Assembly (NCBI GenBank): GCA_947000775.1
Contig: CAMQGK010000416.1
Location: forward strand, 1,790,001-1,854,000
DNA: 64,000 bases
Source of the DNA: Pterois miles
Lineage: Eukaryota > Chordata > Actinopteri > Perciformes > Scorpaenidae
Reading direction: 5' to 3'
The notes beneath the pieces are model-generated. The model was not told the DNA's origin. It saw nothing but the letters and a program-made list of their open reading frames with translations, and did not search any database. Made by a program: the position numbers and the translations under genes. Shown here piece after piece: positions 60,140-64,000 of the stretch; the first letter of the stretch is position 1; every line of letters starts with the position of its first letter.

Positions 60140-60425
60140 TTTTTGGGTTGTCCGTACGTTCATACCATTCTTGTGAACACGATATCTCGGGAACGCCTCA
60201 ATTTAATTTCTTCAGATTTGACACAAATGTCCACTTTGATTCAAGGATGAACTGATTAGATTTTGGTGGTCAAAGGTCAAGGTCACTGTGACCTCACAAA
60301 AGACATTTTTGGCCATAACTCAAGAATTCGTATGCTAATTATGACAATTTCACACAAATGTCAAACAGGATAAACTGATGAAATGATGACATTTTGGACC
60401 GACATACAATGCAAGGCGGTAACTC
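60140..60425 (+). repeat. Dispersed fish repeat carrying nuclear-receptor half-sites
   Basis: CATTCTTGTGAACACGATAT, GGTGGTCAAAGGTCAAGGTC, GCCATAACTCAAGAATTCG and TTCACACAAATGTC mark a repeat that I recognise as very frequent in fish. It has no coding capacity, and its class is unknown to me. Its centre contains closely packed AGGTCA motifs, listed separately. Confidence 0.65.
60267..60294. promoter_or_regulatory. Potential nuclear-receptor site cluster: DR1, DR0 and a perfect ERE palindrome
   Basis: TGGTCA-A-AGGTCA at 60267-60279 is a direct repeat with one-base spacing (DR1 type). It is followed directly by AGGTCACTGTGACCT at 60280-60294, which matches the estrogen response element AGGTCAnnnTGACCT at every defined position. 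The motif match is seen in the sequence. Binding or function is not shown, and the site belongs to a dispersed repeat. Confidence 0.5.
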
Positions 60426-60429
60426 TATT

Positions 60430-63400
60430 TTCTTCTTATTACACTTGAGTAGTAAAGAAAGTGGACATTCAATTCCACAGATTTCATCCATGAACCTGGC
60501 CTGTTTAGATTTACATTTCTGAATACACAGAGCATCGTTATGAAGGTAAGATGGATTGGCACAACAGAAACCACCACTAACAGGGTTTTAGTAGTATTTC
60601 TAAAGGACCTAAAAAAGGACCTGCAACTTCTGCTTGTGTCAGACAGGTTGGTGTTTTGGCTGTCTCATCCACTTGAGTCCCAAATGTCTCCTATCATGTC
60701 CTGAACCCTAACTAGAAAGATACCCTTTTGAAGAAGATCTTTCTTTGGTCATCCAGCACAAAAAAAATGCAGTCTGGAGCATGCAGTGCTCAAGAAGAGT
60801 CTTAGCTCATCTCTGTCCGCAACTACGCGCAGTAAACCCTTAGAGAGAGCTGAGGGCTTTTCTCTCTGTGAAAATGGTGGTAGTAATGCTTGGGGAAAAC
60901 AGGCGTTTGAGTCCATCTTAAAAGCCCTACTACCGCCACCCCATCCACCATCCACTCCCCTTTCACGACGTTGGTAGTGTTGGAATGCGTTTCATCAGAA
61001 GGGGGCTGTTTTCTTGGCTGCAACCCTTACATGAGTGTGTCTGCGAGTGAAAGAGAGAGAAGTAAAGCTCAGGAAAGCATTTATTTATAGGTATCTGAAA
61101 GCTGCAGGGCCCTGAAACTCTGGGATATATTATGACGTGCCTTTAGAAAAGCAAAAACAAAACCCCTTACAGCCAGATCCAGCTATTTTTATCACTTAGG
61201 TTAGCTCCCAATTGTACTCCATAAAAGCTGCATTCTCACCCCACCCCCTTTGCCCACATTACCTTGTTAGACCGAACTCCTGTTTTTAGTGTGCTCAAAA
61301 CCCATGCAGGTGTCCAGTGAAAGCATACATGCCAGGAATCTCTGCCCTGCATGACAACTGTTAAGACAAGAGTTTTTGGAGTGAACAACCTTTGCTTTCA
61401 GTGCTGCTTGCTGTCTTGTCATCAGAAATGTACAGTACTTGTTCTGTGACAGTAGTTCTTAGGTCCGCGTCTGTTGTAGAAAATTGTATGAATCGGATCA
61501 CTACCCATGGCGCTAACAACTCAGATGATGAAGTCAGCACCTCTCAACATCTCGCCCCTTAATGGAGTCTTCACTGCCTTTGTCCTTAACCATCCATTTC
61601 CATTAATTATTCAGAGGGAGAAAGGAAAACCGTTTGAGTGGGTAACACTGATCCAGTGTACTCAACCAATCTATGCAGTGTAAGTAATAAAATACCACGC
61701 ACTCAGACGACACAATAAAAGAGATGGAGACAGAGGAGACGCTTGTTAAAAATGTAAGTAGACGGAAGCTACCCGAAGACAACAAAGGGAGGAGGCGGCG
61801 GCGGCGGCGGCTCGGGAGTCAAAAGACACAGCAACGACATCTTAGTGTCTGGGTTAATCAGCGAAACAGGCCGATAGCAGCTGGTGTTTCACTGTATCCA
61901 CCCGGTCCACGGAGGGCGCCTGTCTAAGCAGAAGCTGAGTCGATGTGATGCACCCTCAGTGCAGCTGAATGATGCTAATTGGGATTAGCGCCCACTGCGC
62001 TAAAGTGACACAAGACATTCCAGGGCCAGCCCTTCCAGACTCCACTCGCCGCACTGTCAAACTCTACCGTATGTTTTCTTCTCGCCCGCAGGGCTATAGA
62101 AAGATGCAGGGCACAGAAAATAAAAGCAAGAAAGAGAAGAGAGAGTATTTTGTTTCTGAAACAAAAAGTTGAGGACAACAACACTTGGCTACTGTGTTAG
62201 GGTATCAGCGCCTAGGCTGGAAAAGGTCACGATGCCCTTTTGAACTCTCACTCTGAATAAGATGAGCATTCCCTGCCTGAAATGAGAGAAAGGAGGAGTT
62301 GAAAATCCATAAGTCATCCTACAAAGATGAATCCTCTCCAGCTCTGCCACCAGACTCTGTTAGAGCTTCATTGACAAGAGGATTTTGTACCCTGAGTTTG
62401 ATAAACCCACCCAACTGGCTGGTGAGAGGAGGTTGAAGAGATGGTGATTTTTTTTTTCCTTTGGATTTTGGAGGGGGGCTTTCTGAGGTATTAGATCTAT
62501 GAACTGGGAGTGCTGTATTGAATATTTTATCGACTGTCTGCTTGCCCTGTGCTGACCTGCCTGACATGCTAAGTTCCTGGCTCGCTGGAGACGCCACGTC
62601 GCTTCGCATCAGCCCAGCCACCCGTGAGGCTCTCCTGCATTTCCTGTGAATAAACTCGCACACAGTGGGGGAGGAAGAGAGGCCAGGGCACAGGGGCACT
62701 GGGGCTGAGATGAGGAGAAAACACACACATTCTTTCTCTGAAGAACAACACACACAACCTTGGCTACAGTATGAACTCCCTTGGTCAGAGCCTGATGAAT
62801 CCTCTGAAAGCACCCAGTGAATTGAAACGACCTGAAACCTCTATTTTAATTACAGCTTCACTGTCCATAAAGTTTGTTGCCCTAAGGCCAGTCAGCTGGC
62901 TGTTGCTCTGCATTTAAATGTGTGCATGATGAACACAGTAATCTAAGTCATACCAATGACAATATATATGTTATTGATTTCCAAAATGACTCATACAAAT
63001 ATTTTCTGATGTGATGCATCAATAGGCACTACATACCCAACAAGTCCTCATACCGAAATGACATAGTTATTAGCCTAATTTGGATGACCACAAGAGGTCG
63101 CTTGTCAAGAAAATTTAAAAAGGTCATTTTAACCATTTGAATGAACAACCTTTGGTCAACAACAGCCTGACAATATGATACTATGTCAACACTTGAACTG
63201 CATGATAACTACATGCAACCACATACTGTACCGACAGAACGATATGGTAATATGCATAAAAGCATGACGTTGTATGTGATTTTGTAAGCTTATGCTGTGG
63301 TCATGAAAAATACTGTACCAGTGCACTTTAAGTAAACAGTTACCAATCAGCAATGACATCTTTTTCACATGCCATGTAAGTAACATTTGCACAACAATAA

Positions 63401-64000
63401 CAGGTTGAGAGTGACACAGTCTAGTGTGCTTTGGGAGTTATGCTCTGAGGATGTGAGTACATTCTCTCTCACCCCCCATCCCTCTGTCTCTGGCTCATTA
63501 CTGGCAGTGGGGCTTCCTAATGTGTTAAAACTCAGTGGGGTGGAAACGTCAGCCAACGGACTTTGGTCCCCTAACGGTCTTTACTTATTCATGCAAGCGC
63601 TGGCCTCTCCCCAGGACAGTGTAGCGCTGACCCAGGAGGACAGCAGGGCCTAGAAAAAATGACCCGGCATCAGGTCACTCAGCATTTTAGGCCAATGAGT
63701 TGACAAACGGCAGCGTCAGTGAAGCATTGTGCTCACTTCTGTTGATGAAAAATGTGCCACACTCCAGTCCCGTGTTTTATTTTCCTCCCTCACCAACCTC
63801 CTTTTTGTTTAACATTTAGCGTGTATTGATGGGGACACAAACACAGGTATTATAGGAATATAAATAAGAAAAACCACTGGCATCCACTTGTGACATGATG
63901 GATTTGATGCTTGAAGGCAGCCAGAGGAAGTGATTTTCTGTCTTAGACTTTGTTTTAACATGAAGCCCATAATTAATGTTATTCAATGGTCATGTCTGTC
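60430..64000. other. No gene seen
   Basis: Mixed sequence. It includes a GGC-repeat patch at 61794-61811, GC-balanced repeat-free stretches at 61515-61640 and 61930-62100, and a 164-codon minus-strand frame at 62319-62813 with low-complexity Ser-rich sequence and no known domain. Confidence 0.5.

Noticed and set aside
62319..62813. 164-codon minus-strand frame
   Set aside because: Ser-, Pro- and Cys-rich with no domain I recognise. A frame this long can occur by chance in 64 kb.

Overview
The window looks like non-coding DNA from a teleost fish, most likely a percomorph-type genome, lying between genes or inside a long intron. The evidence is the density of long (CA)n/(GT)n arrays, a Tc1-like transposon with fish-type transposase sequence, tRNA-derived SINEs, and several dispersed repeats that I recognise from fish genomes. 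By hand count, simple repeats occupy about 2.2 kb (about 3.4%) in more than 30 arrays. I found no host protein-coding exon, rRNA or tRNA gene that I can defend. The only recognisable protein sequence belongs to decayed transposable elements.

Layout. 1-5.6 kb: plain AT-rich sequence with six or seven CA/GT arrays and one dispersed repeat (about 3.49-3.79 kb). 5.86-6.53 kb: a PIF/Harbinger-like remnant with a Myb/SANT-like reading frame, next to a fragment of another repeat. 7.0-8.3 kb: two long GT arrays and a 0.5 kb MITE. 9-15 kb: CA/GT arrays, including a 120-bp GT run near 12.9 kb, in otherwise unique-looking DNA. 15.29-17.26 kb: a minus-strand SINE with 10-bp direct repeats, then, 16 bp further on, a complete but dead Tc1/mariner element. 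20-23.3 kb: a cluster of foldback and MITE-like sequences, plus a SINE inserted in an older repeat with a 9-bp target duplication. 25.4-28.2 kb: a fragment of a MITE family whose complete copy is at 40.4-41.1 kb, then a THAP zinc-finger remnant. 28.9-32.2 kb: many microsatellites and two direct copies of an LTR-like repeat. 36-41.1 kb: nested DNA-transposon debris, including a 487-bp MITE with perfect 18-bp terminal inverted repeats. 45-52.5 kb: microsatellites, a SINE/LINE 3' fragment and an ATAATGCATTAT-rich repeat. 56-57.3 kb: a dispersed repeat between inverted arms. 60.1-60.4 kb: a dispersed repeat carrying a perfect estrogen-response-element palindrome.

No genes work together here. The window records successive DNA-transposon and SINE insertions among microsatellites. 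The most informative points are the nested insertions with target duplications, the two perfectly bounded DNA elements (Tc1 and the 39.2 kb MITE), the THAP and Myb domain relics, and the receptor-site palindrome inside a repeat. I did not find a clear previously undescribed system. Family assignments rest on recognition from memory and were not checked by a database search.
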